This document shows positions 1-9,075 of a stretch of 49,653 nucleotides of DNA, piece by piece. A program made the position numbers and the translations under genes. This stretch comes from Pseudovibrio flavus. Lineage in GTDB: Bacteria > Pseudomonadota > Alphaproteobacteria > Rhizobiales > Stappiaceae. Under the pieces are notes generated by a model. That model made no database searches and had not been told where the DNA came from. It saw only the letters and a program-made list of their open reading frames with translations. Location: NCBI RefSeq assembly GCF_009711345.1, contig NZ_SMMA01000063.1:206790-256442 (forward strand), written 5' to 3'. Each line of letters begins with the position of its first letter. Within the stretch, counting starts at the first letter, position 1.

Positions 1-1
1 A

Positions 2-136
2 GTCATTCCGCAGGAAATCGAAGTGGAAGCTTTTGAAGGCGCAGTTGAGAAAGCCCGCGGTGAAAACGAAGTGCTTGAAGCGCTGCAAAACGGCATGAGC
101 ACCGCTGACGCCTTCAAGAAGTTCGGCATCATGTAA
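2..136 (+). CDS. 3' end of an RraA-like / HMG-aldolase-like family gene (partial)
   Basis: The first 45 codons of the window are an open frame entering from the left edge and ending at a TAA. The readable tail begins VIPQEIEVEAFEGAVEKA and ends in KKFGIM. The 'valVP' strand followed by one long acidic/basic helix and a short hydrophobic end is how RraA-like proteins finish (RNase E inhibitor RraA and the related 4-hydroxy-4-methyl-2-oxoglutarate aldolase / oxaloacetate decarboxylase family). The active site lies in the missing part, so the family call rests on this tail alone and the specific reaction cannot be given. A strong hairpin follows the stop. Confidence 0.55.
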   Translation, partial: VIPQEIEVEAFEGAVEKARGENEVLEALQNGMSTADAFKKFGIM

Positions 137-177
137 TCAAAGATTGGATGGGTTCCTCCAAAACTCCACCATCCAAA

Positions 178-211
178 AAGCCCCGGCCATGCAGCATGGT
201 CGGGGCTTCTT
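178..211. terminator. Bidirectional intrinsic terminator between converging genes
   Basis: Arms at 178-191 and 195-208 pair over 14 positions with one G-T wobble around a 3-nt loop. T-rich sequence follows on the plus strand, and a run of A precedes the hairpin, giving a T-run on the minus strand. It can end both the gene at the left edge and the tcuAB transcript. Confidence 0.85.
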
Positions 212-242
212 TGGTTTGAAGTTCTTTTGGCAAATAGCGCGT

Positions 243-1376
243 TTATGCCGCCATCTTGGTCTCTGTTTTTACCGGTAGAGCTTTCCCGTTTTTCTCTTCG
301 TATGCATGAGCGATGAGCGCTACCAAACGATAGAAGCCGTGGGTGAATTTGCCATAAGGCACTGTAAGGAAAAACGTAGCCACAAAGCCCAAGTGGACGG
401 TGAGGGCGAGGCCGAGCAAGCTTGTTCCGCCCAAGAAAACCAGAGCAAAACCGGTTAGGCTGACCATGAACAACAGCACAAGGAACGCGATATCCATGCT
501 TGTGGTGTTTTCATCTTTCACACGGTCATCAGCCTTGCCTTTAAGCCACAAAAGCCCAGCAGGACCTATAAGCAGGCCAATGCCGCCCAGACTACCGAGA
601 ATTTTGGGCAGGCTGGTAAAATCATAGGGCGCGTGAAGGCCGGCAAGGTAGTGCATGATGGTTCCAGCCGAAGTGGCGGCAAAGCACAACATGAAGCCAT
701 AGAACGTCATGTGATGGAAACGCCTACGCCACTTCGATGGTTTCTCATCCGGGTATGTGCAGCCATCAGAATTGCCGCCACCCATGTACTTAAGCGTGAG
801 CGCGTCGTGAATAGCTTGTAGGATTTCAGCTCGCTTTAGGCCTAGCGGACTGGGAAGTCCGATTGCAGACCAAAAACGCGCAATGCCCATGAACAATGCG
901 AAGAGCGCAAAAATCGCCACGAAGCCGAAGATGCCTGCCATAACGTTGTGAGGCATGATGCCGTAAAAGCCTTCGGGATTAGGTGAAAAGAAGGCTGCAC
1001 CTCCAACGATCATTGAGGTCAAAACCGTAAAGCCGATTACTGCGGCGCTGCCAATTCCAGCGACCCAATAGCCGTTCTTTTTGTAGATGCCCTTCATCAC
1101 CGGCGGCCAAGCATATTCACCATAGCTTTCCGTGCGTACCTTGGAGAACGTTTTCGGCACGTTGACGTCAAACTCGTGCGGGTCTGCGTATTGGCAATGG
1201 TGGTAGCAAGAGCCGCAGTTATGGCAAAGGTTTGCGAGGTAGTTCAGGTCAGCGGGGTTAAACTCTAGCCGCTTCTCCATTGCCGGAAATACTGCACAAT
1301 GCCCCTCGCAATAACGACAGGCGTTGCAGATAGACATGATGCGGTCGGCATCTTTCAGGGCCTCAGTTAAGTGCAT
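243..1376 (-). CDS. tcuB: TcuB-like 4Fe-4S membrane protein of tricarballylate oxidation
   Basis: In the known tcuRABC system TcuB takes electrons from the reduced FAD of TcuA and passes them to the membrane electron-transport chain, so that TcuA can keep oxidising tricarballylate to cis-aconitate. Two CxxCxxCxxxC motifs are visible near residues 17-27 and 51-61, as expected for two 4Fe-4S clusters, followed by about six hydrophobic segments. The frame is open further upstream, but the start chosen here (377 residues) is an ATG with AAGGAG about ten bases before it. That Shine-Dalgarno lies inside the end of tcuA, and the genes overlap by 14 bp, pointing to translational coupling. Family assignment is firm; the true substrate of this TcuA/TcuB pair is inferred. 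Confidence 0.87.
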   Translation of the reverse strand: MHLTEALKDADRIMSICNACRYCEGHCAVFPAMEKRLEFNPADLNYLANLCHNCGSCYHHCQYADPHEFDVNVPKTFSKVRTESYGEYAWPPVMKGIYKKNGYWVAGIGSAAVIGFTVLTSMIVGGAAFFSPNPEGFYGIMPHNVMAGIFGFVAIFALFALFMGIARFWSAIGLPSPLGLKRAEILQAIHDALTLKYMGGGNSDGCTYPDEKPSKWRRRFHHMTFYGFMLCFAATSAGTIMHYLAGLHAPYDFTSLPKILGSLGGIGLLIGPAGLLWLKGKADDRVKDENTTSMDIAFLVLLFMVSLTGFALVFLGGTSLLGLALTVHLGFVATFFLTVPYGKFTHGFYRLVALIAHAYEEKNGKALPVKTETKMAA

Positions 1377-2766
1377 GGCGAGCGGCCTCCTTACCTGCAA
1401 TGCGGCCAAAGACACCGCCAATAGTCATACCAATTCCAGCCAGATACCCTTCACCCAAAACGTTTCCGGCCATGATTTCACCTGCAGCAAAAACGTTAGC
1501 TGAAGGTTTCCCGTCATCCATGAGCATCTGGGCGCGTTCATTTACTCCCACTCCCAGATAGGTAAAGGTGATGCCCGGTCTTAGTGAGAACGCTCTGAAC
1601 GGCGGTTTGTCGATTGTTCTTGCCCAGTGGGTTTTGTTCACCGCCAGGCCCTCGGTATGGCAATCATCCAGTTCTGTGTGATTGAAGGCGCCGTCCACGA
1701 CAGCGGCGTTGAAGTCGCTCACTGTTTGTTCAAGCGTCTCAACAGGTACGCCAATTTTTGCAGCAAGCTCCGGAATGGTGTCGGCCACTTCTGGTTTGAA
1801 TACCGGTGGCATAAACATGCCCTCGGACTTCTTATCGATTATGACGTGAGCCAATTGCTCTGGTTGACCTGCCACAAGGCGTCCCCAAATAGCATAGCGC
1901 TTAGGCCAGAAGTCTTCGCCTTCATCATAGAACCGCTCACCATTGACGTTCACAACGATTCCTAGAGAGACGCAGTCCACGCGGGTAACAATGCCGCCGT
2001 CGAACTTTGGTGCGCGGCCATCAATCGCAACCGCATGACATTGCTTCGGGTCGCCAATTTGTTGCGCACCGCAGGCAAGTAGTGTTTTGAGTAAGTCGCC
2101 GCGGTTATATGGCGTACCGCGAATGAGGAAGTTTTTTGCCGTCGGTCCCCAAGCTTCTTCTAACCATTCTAGATTGGCCTCAAACCCGCCAGCAGAGGCT
2201 ACGAGCGTTTTTGCTTTGGCAACATAAGTGCCTTCTTTGCTCTCCACTGTGGCACTTTGGAAAAAGCCGTCCTGGAAATCCAGATCCTTAACTGGCGCAT
2301 CGTATGCCACCACTACACCGAGGTCTCGTGCACTTCGGTAAAGCGCGTTCATCACTGCCTTTCCGCCGCCCATGAAGAAGGCGTTGGTTCTTCCAAGATG
2401 TAGCGTGCCACCGAGTGCAGGCTGAAAATGGACGCCATGATCTTGCAGCCACGCGACACTTTCAGATGAGCCGCGAATGGCCATGCGAGCCAGTTGCTCG
2501 TTGGTTTTGCCCTTGGTGACCCTCAGCAGGTCTTCCCAATACTCTTGTTCAGGATATGCGTCCGTTAGCACGTCCGTGGGCGCATCATGCATAGCACGCA
2601 AATTACGTGTGTGGCGGCTATTGCCCCCGCGGTGCGTGTGTGGCGCGCCTTCCAGCACACAGACCGTTGCCCCTTTTTCAGCAGCGCAAACGGCTGCGGT
2701 CAAACCGGCATGCCCGCCGCCGATGACCAGAACATCGAAGGTGCGGCCTTCGATTTCCTCCCTCAT
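1363..2766 (-). CDS. tcuA: TcuA-like FAD-dependent tricarballylate dehydrogenase
   Basis: This 467-residue flavoprotein of the succinate dehydrogenase/fumarate reductase flavoprotein family begins with the dinucleotide-binding fold: VLVIGGGHAG near residues 13-22, with an acidic residue ending the second strand (VLEGA). The C-terminus carries the usual second FAD contact region (VFAAGEIMAGNVLGEGYLAG). Length and the following tcuB match TcuA, which oxidises tricarballylate to cis-aconitate. The ATG has GGAG eight bases upstream. The 5' end faces a GntR regulator across a palindrome, so repression relieved by the substrate is likely. No tcuC-type transporter gene lies next to it; the tct importer at about 20-23 kb is one possible carboxylate supplier, but that link is speculation. 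Confidence 0.87.
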   Translation of the reverse strand: MREEIEGRTFDVLVIGGGHAGLTAAVCAAEKGATVCVLEGAPHTHRGGNSRHTRNLRAMHDAPTDVLTDAYPEQEYWEDLLRVTKGKTNEQLARMAIRGSSESVAWLQDHGVHFQPALGGTLHLGRTNAFFMGGGKAVMNALYRSARDLGVVVAYDAPVKDLDFQDGFFQSATVESKEGTYVAKAKTLVASAGGFEANLEWLEEAWGPTAKNFLIRGTPYNRGDLLKTLLACGAQQIGDPKQCHAVAIDGRAPKFDGGIVTRVDCVSLGIVVNVNGERFYDEGEDFWPKRYAIWGRLVAGQPEQLAHVIIDKKSEGMFMPPVFKPEVADTIPELAAKIGVPVETLEQTVSDFNAAVVDGAFNHTELDDCHTEGLAVNKTHWARTIDKPPFRAFSLRPGITFTYLGVGVNERAQMLMDDGKPSANVFAAGEIMAGNVLGEGYLAGIGMTIGGVFGRIAGKEAARHALN

Positions 2767-2786
2767 GGTCTCACTCCAAGTAAATA

Positions 2787-2814
2787 TGAATACCTATGTA
2801 TACAGATGTATTCA
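2787..2814. promoter_or_regulatory. 28-nt palindromic candidate operator between tcuA and its GntR regulator
   Basis: The outer halves are TGAATAC and GTATTCA and the core is TGTATACA, giving 24 of 28 positions symmetric. It sits 20 bp upstream of tcuA on one side and about 70 bp before the regulator on the other. Palindromes of this kind are typical GntR/FCD operators; binding by the adjacent regulator is inferred. Confidence 0.7.
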
Positions 2815-2885
2815 GAAATATTTCTGATTGCAATAGACAATTGGAAGTGGCAGAAAAATCGACGGATCTCAGAGGAGGAATGCGC

Positions 2886-3548
2886 GTGAGTACAGAGGAA
2901 GGCGGCGAGCAATCTCGCAGTCAAGCGGCTTATCAGAAACTGTTTGAAGCGATTCAAACAGGCGAAATCGGGCCGGGTGCGCGCATTCGGGAAGTCGAAA
3001 TCGCGGAACGTTTTGGGATCAGCCGCACGCCCGTGAGGGATGCTATTCGCAGGCTAGAAGGCGAAGGGTTGATCGTTCATGAGCCGCGGCTTGGTGCTGT
3101 CGTAAAGCAGATGAGCAAGCGTGAGGTGATCGAGCTTTACGAGATGCGGGCAGTTTTGGAAGGTACAGCAGCGCGCATGGCGGCCCAGCATGCTTCTGAG
3201 CCGGAAATCAGTGAGCTGGAAGAGCTAAACGCTTTGATGCTTGAAGCTGATGGAGATGAGCGTAAAGCCGCTGCCGCAAACCGACAGTTCCATACATACC
3301 TCTACCATGCTGCGAAAAACCCGTTTCTATTGAAATCGGTTATGGCGCTTAGCAATGCGCTCGCGGTGTTAGGTGGTACAACGTTGGAGGGCTCGCCCCG
3401 TATCAAGGAAGCCTACGAGGAGCACAAGGCAATTCTTGAGGGCATTCGTCAGCGTGATCCTGATAAGGCTGATGCCGCTGCACGTAAACATATTGAATAC
3501 GCGCAGCGGATGAGAATGCGCTTGATGCGTGAGGCCCAAGAAATTTAG
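2886..3548 (+). CDS. GntR-family regulator, FCD subfamily, probably of tcuAB
   Basis: A winged-helix DNA-binding domain fills the first third (AERFGISRTPVRDAIRRLEG is the recognition region), followed by an all-helical FCD ligand domain with the usual E-x-R-x-x-L-E-x-x-A helix (YEMRAVLEGTAA) and histidines late in the domain that could bind metal. About 220 residues is normal for the family. The frame is open upstream to 2796 and an ATG lies at 2880, but the strong AGAGGAGGA ends one base before that ATG and seven bases before the GTG at 2886, so GTG is the better start. Enterobacterial TcuR is a LysR protein, so this would be a regulator replacement. It is divergent from tcuA across a palindrome. 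Confidence 0.85.
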   Translation: MSTEEGGEQSRSQAAYQKLFEAIQTGEIGPGARIREVEIAERFGISRTPVRDAIRRLEGEGLIVHEPRLGAVVKQMSKREVIELYEMRAVLEGTAARMAAQHASEPEISELEELNALMLEADGDERKAAAANRQFHTYLYHAAKNPFLLKSVMALSNALAVLGGTTLEGSPRIKEAYEEHKAILEGIRQRDPDKADAAARKHIEYAQRMRMRLMREAQEI

Positions 3549-3560
3549 CCGAAGGGTACG

Positions 3561-3576
3561 GGCGTTGTTGAACGCC
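3561..3576. terminator. Weak hairpin between convergent genes
   Basis: GGCGTT and AACGCC pair around a GTTG loop, 13 bp after the GntR stop. There is no clear T-run on the plus strand. It may end transcription from one or both sides, but the support is thin. Confidence 0.35.
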
Positions 3577-3607
3577 TTCCTGCACGCATCACGCTTCGTG
3601 CTGTGGC

Positions 3608-5101
3608 TTAGTTGAATTTGCCAGAAAGGTAATTCAGGTAAGCGGTTGGATCATAGGCGTTGCAGCCAATGCCTTCGAGGATTTCAGCGCGGCTAACAGC
3701 GCGGCCGTGCTGCCACACCATTTCGCCAAGCTTGGACTGAATTTGCTCCGCATCACCGCTCATCATCTTGGCGTGAGCGTTTTGGTCAGTCGCTTTGATG
3801 TGCGCCATGATCTGGGCTGCTGTACTGTTGCCGATTGTATAGGTCGGGAACGAACCAATGTAGCCGTGAGACCAATGAACGTCTTGCAAGCAGCCAAGAC
3901 CATCGTTTGGCACGCAAAGTCCGAGGTCGTTTTCCATTGCTTCATTCCATGCTGCTGGAACATCTGCAACACTGAGCGAACCATCCATCAATGACATTTC
4001 GAGGCGAACCCGTAGCATGATGTGCAAGTCGTAGGTCATCTCATCCGCTTCAACGCGAATGAGGCCCGGATCGACGCGGTTAACGGCTGCTACAAACTCC
4101 TCAACGCTCACATCACCCAGTTGGTCAGGGAAGGTGTCACGCAACGTGCCGTAGTGCTTCGCCCAAAAGGTTGGAGAGCGGCCAATGTGGTTTTCTAAAA
4201 GGCGCGACTGGCTTTCGTGCATACCAAAACTGTTACCGCCTACAGCATACAGCCCGATCATATCGGTTGTATGAGCGCTGCGGGTGTACTCATCCTTCAC
4301 GCCCTGTTCGTACAGCGCATGTCCCGTTTCATGGATGGTGCCGAAGATGGCCATCGGCAAGTAGTTAGGGTCCCAGCGCGAGGTGATCCGCACATCGTTG
4401 CGGGTGAAGGAAATCTCGAACGGATGTACCGTGGTATCGAGGCGGCCACGAGCGGTGTCGTAACCTAGCTCTTCAGCAATCTTGGCGCAAAACTCTCTCT
4501 GCTTTTCGATGTTGAAATCACGGTACAAGAAGTCTTTGCGCGGTGCAGGGCGAGACAACGCCGTTTCAAGGATCGGCCGAATACCGCTTCGCAGTTCATC
4601 AAAGAATTGAGATAGACCGGTTGCGGTTGCTCCGCCTTCATAAACCTGGACAAGCGGGGTGTACGGGTGATCTTCATAGCCAAGGCACTGAGCGGTTTCT
4701 CGCGCCAAGGAAACGATGTCTTCAAGATGAGGCTGAAACAGTTTGAAGTCGGCAGTGGCGCGCGCATCTGCCCAAGCATTGCCAGCAATTACAGAAGCCT
4801 CTGCCTTACGGCGCAGCAATGAAGCAGGGATCTTGGAGTGATAGGAACTCGCTTCCAAAACAGCACTTGCTGCGCGGCGATCCGTTTCACTTTGCGCGGT
4901 TTCAAAGACGGCCTGTGCGGCCTCGACCATTGCAGGATCGAGGACCATATCACGCGCGATACCCATGAGAGTTGCGATCTGGTGGCCGCGGGTTTCAGCG
5001 CCCCCAGAAGGCATCATAACCCGCGCATCCCAGCTCAGGAGGTTGACTGTACTGAGCACGTCATTCAGGCGGCCAACAAGACCCTTGAAGTTCTCGTTCA
5101 T
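3608..5101 (-). CDS. M32-family metallocarboxypeptidase (thermostable carboxypeptidase 1 type)
   Basis: The 497-residue length and overall sequence fit peptidase family M32, cytoplasmic zinc enzymes that remove single residues from peptide C-termini. The zinc motif is HETGH at about residues 257-261 within GTIHETGHALYEQG, and the third ligand glutamate is in GMHESQSRLLEN shortly after. No signal peptide is seen, so it acts in the cytoplasm. Its ATG overlaps the stop of the upstream ABC ATPase gene in an ATGA, so it is translated with the peptide importer. That suggests imported peptides are trimmed at once inside the cell. The gene ends tail-to-tail with the tcuAB regulator gene. Confidence 0.93.
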   Translation of the reverse strand: MNENFKGLVGRLNDVLSTVNLLSWDARVMMPSGGAETRGHQIATLMGIARDMVLDPAMVEAAQAVFETAQSETDRRAASAVLEASSYHSKIPASLLRRKAEASVIAGNAWADARATADFKLFQPHLEDIVSLARETAQCLGYEDHPYTPLVQVYEGGATATGLSQFFDELRSGIRPILETALSRPAPRKDFLYRDFNIEKQREFCAKIAEELGYDTARGRLDTTVHPFEISFTRNDVRITSRWDPNYLPMAIFGTIHETGHALYEQGVKDEYTRSAHTTDMIGLYAVGGNSFGMHESQSRLLENHIGRSPTFWAKHYGTLRDTFPDQLGDVSVEEFVAAVNRVDPGLIRVEADEMTYDLHIMLRVRLEMSLMDGSLSVADVPAAWNEAMENDLGLCVPNDGLGCLQDVHWSHGYIGSFPTYTIGNSTAAQIMAHIKATDQNAHAKMMSGDAEQIQSKLGEMVWQHGRAVSRAEILEGIGCNAYDPTAYLNYLSGKFN

Positions 5102-6141
5102 GCAGCAGCTTCCGTAAATACGGGAACAGAGGCCTCAGCGCCTGTGCCACCATTATGGATATGGCAGGCAACGGATCGGCCTGTTCCCGCTTTAGCAATA
5201 GTTGGAATTTCAACTTTACAACGCGGGCCCGCAAATGGACAGCGCGGATGGAATGCGCAGCCAGACGGAGGATTGATCGGCGATGGAATTTCGCCCTGAA
5301 TTGCTGCAAATGATCTCTTGCCTACGCCGAGCTTCGGAACGGAATCGAACAAAGCGCTGGTGTAAGGGTGCAAAGGCTTTTCATAGAGATCGCTAGCAGG
5401 AGCCAGCTCCACAAGACGGCCGAGATACATAATGGCTACGCGGTCGCAAACATGGCGGACCACGGAAAGATCGTGGCTGATGAACAGCGCAGTCAAGCCG
5501 AGGTCTTTTCGCAAATCAATGAACAGGTTGAGAACCTGCGCCTGAATGGAGACGTCGAGAGAAGCCACTGCTTCATCCAGAACCAGCAGTTCTGGAGACA
5601 TGGCAAGCGCACGGGCAATAGCAACACGCTGGCGCTGACCACCGGAGAACTGGTGTGGCAGGCGGTTCGCATAGGCTCGCTCAAGGCCAACCTTCTCCAA
5701 CAACGCTCCTACGCGGTCATTGACTTCCTTTGCAGGAATGAGGCCATGAATGCGCGGTCCTTCAGCAATGATCTCACCAACTTTCATTCGTGGGTTCAAA
5801 CTTGCAAAAGGGTCCTGATGGATCATCTGCACACGGGTTGTCTGCTTTTGAACTGCACCGTGCACCTCTTTGGCAACAATGTCGCCGTTAAGCAGCACTT
5901 CGCCTTCAGTCGGCGCATAGATACCCGACACAATTCGGCCCAGTGTGGACTTGCCACATCCGGATTCACCCACAATGCCGAGAACCTCTCCGCGCTCTAC
6001 TTCTAGAGACACGTTGGATACAGCGTGCACGGTGACCGTGGAGTCCTTACCAGTAACGCGGTCAATTGCAGCAGCAACAACGCCCGGCTTGCGAGTGAAA
6101 CGCTTGGATACTGCGTCGATTTTCAGCAGGATATCGCTCAT
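5098..6141 (-). CDS. dppF: Peptide ABC importer ATP-binding protein, DppF/OppF type
   Basis: Cytoplasmic ATPase of a Dpp/Opp-type importer. Walker A is GESGCGKS, the ABC signature is FSGGQRQR and the Walker B region is LDEAVASLD, where the common proline after DE is alanine, as in some DppF proteins. The C-terminus has the oligopeptide-type extension with the cysteine-containing GCAFHPRCPFA segment. The reading frame extends nine codons upstream, but an ATG overlapping the stop of the preceding ATPase gene as ATGA is the natural start, giving 347 residues. The stop likewise overlaps the start of the carboxypeptidase. The order SBP-permease-permease-ATPase-ATPase is the classic dpp layout. Confidence 0.92.
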   Translation of the reverse strand: MSDILLKIDAVSKRFTRKPGVVAAAIDRVTGKDSTVTVHAVSNVSLEVERGEVLGIVGESGCGKSTLGRIVSGIYAPTEGEVLLNGDIVAKEVHGAVQKQTTRVQMIHQDPFASLNPRMKVGEIIAEGPRIHGLIPAKEVNDRVGALLEKVGLERAYANRLPHQFSGGQRQRVAIARALAMSPELLVLDEAVASLDVSIQAQVLNLFIDLRKDLGLTALFISHDLSVVRHVCDRVAIMYLGRLVELAPASDLYEKPLHPYTSALFDSVPKLGVGKRSFAAIQGEIPSPINPPSGCAFHPRCPFAGPRCKVEIPTIAKAGTGRSVACHIHNGGTGAEASVPVFTEAAA

Positions 6142-7106
6142 GCTGCAGCCTCCAGAGGGCGGTGGCACACTACCCGGCGACCACTAAGGTCGTGAGCAGG
6201 TGGCTCACCAAGACAAGCTTGGTTTGCAACGTTACAACGAGGACGGAACGGGCAACCCTGTGGCAGCTTGGAAAGCTGCGGAGTAGCACCCGGAATCTGC
6301 GGCAGCTTCTCACCTGCTTGGTGAAGAGACGGCACAGACTCAATCAAACCACGGGTATACGGGTGGCGCGGATTGGCGATAACTTCTTCCGCCGTTCCAG
6401 TCTCCACAATGCGGCCTGCGTACATTACAGCGATGTCGTCCGCGAAAGACGAGATCACAGCAAGATCGTGGGTTACCCAGACGATTGCCGTGTTTGTTTC
6501 ATCTGCAAGACGGCGAACTTCTGCAAGAATCTGGCCCTGAATGGACACGTCGAGTGCAGTGGTCGGCTCATCGGCAAGGATCACTGCAGGCTGGTGCAGG
6601 AGCGCCGTAGCGATTGCAACACGCTGGCGCATACCACCGGAAAGCTGATGCGGATAGGCCCAAAGGCGTTCACCAGCAGACGGAATACCTACGATCTCCA
6701 GAGCAGCTCTTGCACGGTCCCAAGCAGCACGCTTGGTGGTTTTTTCGTGAACACGAACGGCCATTGCCATCTGGTCGCCGATACGCAGAACAGGGTTCAG
6801 CGTCATCATCGGGTCCTGAAACACCATAGCGATATCACGGCCACGCATCTGTCGCTGCTCGGTTGCGCTGAGTTTACGCATATCCACGCCGTGAACGAAG
6901 ATTTCACCGGCGGTAACGCGGCCCGGGTTGTCAATCAAACCCATAATGGAAAAGCCGGTTACACTCTTGCCAGAGCCACTTTCGCCCACAAGGCCCAGCA
7001 CCTTACCCGGCTCTACCTTGAAGCTTACATTATTGACTGCGGTGACAACGCCGCCACGGGTTTCAAACTGCGTGGTGAGACCACGAACTTCTAGGGCAGC
7101 GGTCAT
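6138..7106 (-). CDS. dppD: Peptide ABC importer ATP-binding protein, DppD/OppD type
   Basis: 322 residues with Walker A GESGSGKS, signature LSGGMRQR and Walker [10 protein letters not shown]. The C-terminal oligopeptide-transporter region carries [15 protein letters not shown], a cysteine-rich segment known in DppD/OppD proteins. It pairs with the DppF-type ATPase to power the two permeases. Both ends overlap neighbouring genes by four bases (ATGA), so the five importer genes and the carboxypeptidase form a tightly coupled operon. Confidence 0.92.
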   Translation of the reverse strand: MTAALEVRGLTTQFETRGGVVTAVNNVSFKVEPGKVLGLVGESGSGKSVTGFSIMGLIDNPGRVTAGEIFVHGVDMRKLSATEQRQMRGRDIAMVFQDPMMTLNPVLRIGDQMAMAVRVHEKTTKRAAWDRARAALEIVGIPSAGERLWAYPHQLSGGMRQRVAIATALLHQPAVILADEPTTALDVSIQGQILAEVRRLADETNTAIVWVTHDLAVISSFADDIAVMYAGRIVETGTAEEVIANPRHPYTRGLIESVPSLHQAGEKLPQIPGATPQLSKLPQGCPFRPRCNVANQACLGEPPAHDLSGRRVVCHRPLEAAA

Positions 7107-8029
7107 CGGCTGTTCCTCGGATCGAGCACCTTACGGACCTGATCACCTACCAGATTGATGGCGATAACTGCGATCATGAGGCCAATACCCGGATAGATGG
7201 ACAACCAGTAACGGTCGGAGTGAATGTATTTAAAGCCGTTGGAAATGAGAGAACCCAAAGACGGCTCGGTAAGCGGCAAGCCGACACCTAGGAAGGAGAG
7301 GGTGGCTTCTAGCGCAATTGCGGAGGCGACCTGAACCGTTGCCACAACGATGAGCGGAGGCATAACGTTTGGCAGCAGATGGCGGAACAGAACACGGTGC
7401 GTTGGCAACGGAGTAGAGCGTGCAGCTTCAATGTAGTCTTTTGAGCGCTCAACTTTTGCAGCACCGTTCGTGGTGCGGGCAAAGTAAGCGTACTGGGCGA
7501 CCACAAGAGCCATGATGATCTGCATAATGCCCTGACCCAGAATAGAGATCATCACCAGTGCCAGAAGGATAGCTGGCATAGAAAGCTGCAGATCAACAAC
7601 ACGCATCAGCACGGCTTCAATCTTGCCGCCAAAGTAAGCAGCAGTCAGGCCTACGCAGATGCCGACGAGAAGAGCCAGAGCGCCAGCGGATAGGCCAATC
7701 ATGAAGCTGGTGCGCAATCCATAAAAGATTGCTGAGAGCATATCGCGGCCAACGTTGTCTGTACCGAGAATATGGATATAGCCGCCAGAGCCTTCGGAAC
7801 CCGGTTCAAGGAACGCGTCCATCCAATCCAGCATCGCGAGATCGTAAGGATCTTGCGGCGAAAAGATTGGAGCGCCAAAGGAAACTGCAAACAGGGCAAT
7901 GATGACAGCCAGTGCTGCCAGAGCAACTTTTGACTGGCTGAAGTCGGAGCAGAAATTGCGCAGGCGCTCAACGCGCCCTTCAAGTGGGTTTTCTACTTGT
8001 ACAGGTGGCGTGGTTGAGATCTCGGCCAT
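7103..8029 (-). CDS. dppC: Peptide ABC importer permease, DppC/OppC type
   Basis: 308 residues with an N-terminal cytoplasmic stretch, one hydrophobic helix near residue 35-55, then five further membrane segments. The EAA-type loop that touches the ATPases is seen as YIEAARSTPLPTHRVLFRHLLPN. This is the usual DppC shape. The start codon shares its A with the stop of the preceding permease (TAATG), and the stop overlaps the next gene by ATGA. Confidence 0.92.
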   Translation of the reverse strand: MAEISTTPPVQVENPLEGRVERLRNFCSDFSQSKVALAALAVIIALFAVSFGAPIFSPQDPYDLAMLDWMDAFLEPGSEGSGGYIHILGTDNVGRDMLSAIFYGLRTSFMIGLSAGALALLVGICVGLTAAYFGGKIEAVLMRVVDLQLSMPAILLALVMISILGQGIMQIIMALVVAQYAYFARTTNGAAKVERSKDYIEAARSTPLPTHRVLFRHLLPNVMPPLIVVATVQVASAIALEATLSFLGVGLPLTEPSLGSLISNGFKYIHSDRYWLSIYPGIGLMIAVIAINLVGDQVRKVLDPRNSR

Positions 8030-9003
8030 TATGCGCCTCCTTTTAGGCGGACACGCGGATCAAGCCACGCATAGATCAGATCAACAGCGAGGTTGATGAA
8101 AACAAACAGGATAACAACAAGCACCAGATAGGAAACCATAACAGGGCGGTCTAGCTGCATGATGGAGTCGATGATCAGCTTACCAACGCCCGGCCAAGTA
8201 AAGACGCTTTCGGTTACAACGGCGAAGGCCAAGGTGGAGCCAAGTTCAAGACCGAAGACGGTTACAATTGGAATGGAGATGTTGCGTAGAATGTGGCTGA
8301 AAACAATCTGGTTATCCGGCAAGCCCTGAGCGCGTGCAAAGCGCACGTAATCCATGGACATCGCTTCCACCATACCTGCGCGTGTCAGGCGGATGAGAAG
8401 GCCCATTTTGAACAGCGACAGGTTGATTGCTGGCAAAATGATATGGCTCCAGCCATCTGCAGTTGCCAGAGATGTTGAAATGCCAAGGAAAGAGCCAACG
8501 TCGCCGCGGCCGCCAGAAGGCAGTACACCCAGCTCAACGGCAAAGCCCATAATCAGCAGCATGCCAATCCAGAAGGTCGGTACGGAGAAGCCGAGTACGG
8601 AAAGAGCCATGATAAGTTTGGCGCTTTTGCTTTCCGGGCGGTAGCCAGCCCACAAACCTGCAGGAATGCCGATAACAGCAGCGATGCCAACGGCAACCAG
8701 AACGAGTTCCAAAGTAGCAGGAAAGCGCGAAAAAACGAGTTCGATTACCGGAATGTTATAGACCAGAGATGTTCCCATATCGCCTTGGAAGACGTTTTCA
8801 AGGAAAGTCCAATATTGAACGTATAGCGGCTGGTCAAAGCCATACTTTTCAATCATCTGCTGACGAATTTCCTGTGTTGCACCAGGATCAATCATCACGT
8901 CGATTGGGTTGCCGATGGCGAAAACGCCAACAAAGACGATCACCGACATAGCGAAGACCACAACCACGGCTTGGGCAAGCCGGGTGACGAGATAGCTGAG
9001 CAT
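8029..9003 (-). CDS. dppB: Peptide ABC importer permease, DppB/OppB type
   Basis: 324 residues with a first helix directly at the N-terminus (YLVTRLAQAVVVVFAMSVIV), a periplasmic loop, and five more helices. The coupling loop reads YVRFARAQGLPDNQIVFSHILRN. Ends in the basic 'YAWLDPRVRL' tail typical of DppB. It follows the binding-protein gene after a 72-bp gap that contains a hairpin. Confidence 0.92.
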   Translation of the reverse strand: MLSYLVTRLAQAVVVVFAMSVIVFVGVFAIGNPIDVMIDPGATQEIRQQMIEKYGFDQPLYVQYWTFLENVFQGDMGTSLVYNIPVIELVFSRFPATLELVLVAVGIAAVIGIPAGLWAGYRPESKSAKLIMALSVLGFSVPTFWIGMLLIMGFAVELGVLPSGGRGDVGSFLGISTSLATADGWSHIILPAINLSLFKMGLLIRLTRAGMVEAMSMDYVRFARAQGLPDNQIVFSHILRNISIPIVTVFGLELGSTLAFAVVTESVFTWPGVGKLIIDSIMQLDRPVMVSYLVLVVILFVFINLAVDLIYAWLDPRVRLKGGA

Positions 9004-9034
9004 TTAACCTCTAGATAATTGGTCGGCAGCAATA

Positions 9035-9063
9035 GCTGCGCCCATAAACGGGACGGGCGCAGC
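9035..9063 (-). promoter_or_regulatory. Stem-loop between the binding-protein gene and the first permease gene
   Basis: GCTGCGCCC (9035-9043) pairs perfectly with GGGCGCAGC (9055-9063) around an 11-nt loop. In the operon's direction no T-run follows, so it is more likely an mRNA-stabilising or attenuating structure raising dppA mRNA over dppB-F than a full terminator. Confidence 0.6.
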
Positions 9064-9075
9064 GCTTTTTCTTGA

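Noticed and set aside
2763-2957. Small minus-strand frame across the tcuA-GntR control region
   Set aside because: It runs through the operator palindrome and the GntR start, with no Shine-Dalgarno and no family resemblance.
9035-9071. Plus-strand terminator (hairpin followed by GCTTTTTC) between dppB and dppA
   Set aside because: Both flanking genes are on the minus strand, so a plus-strand terminator would have no client; an intra-operon stem-loop is the simpler reading.
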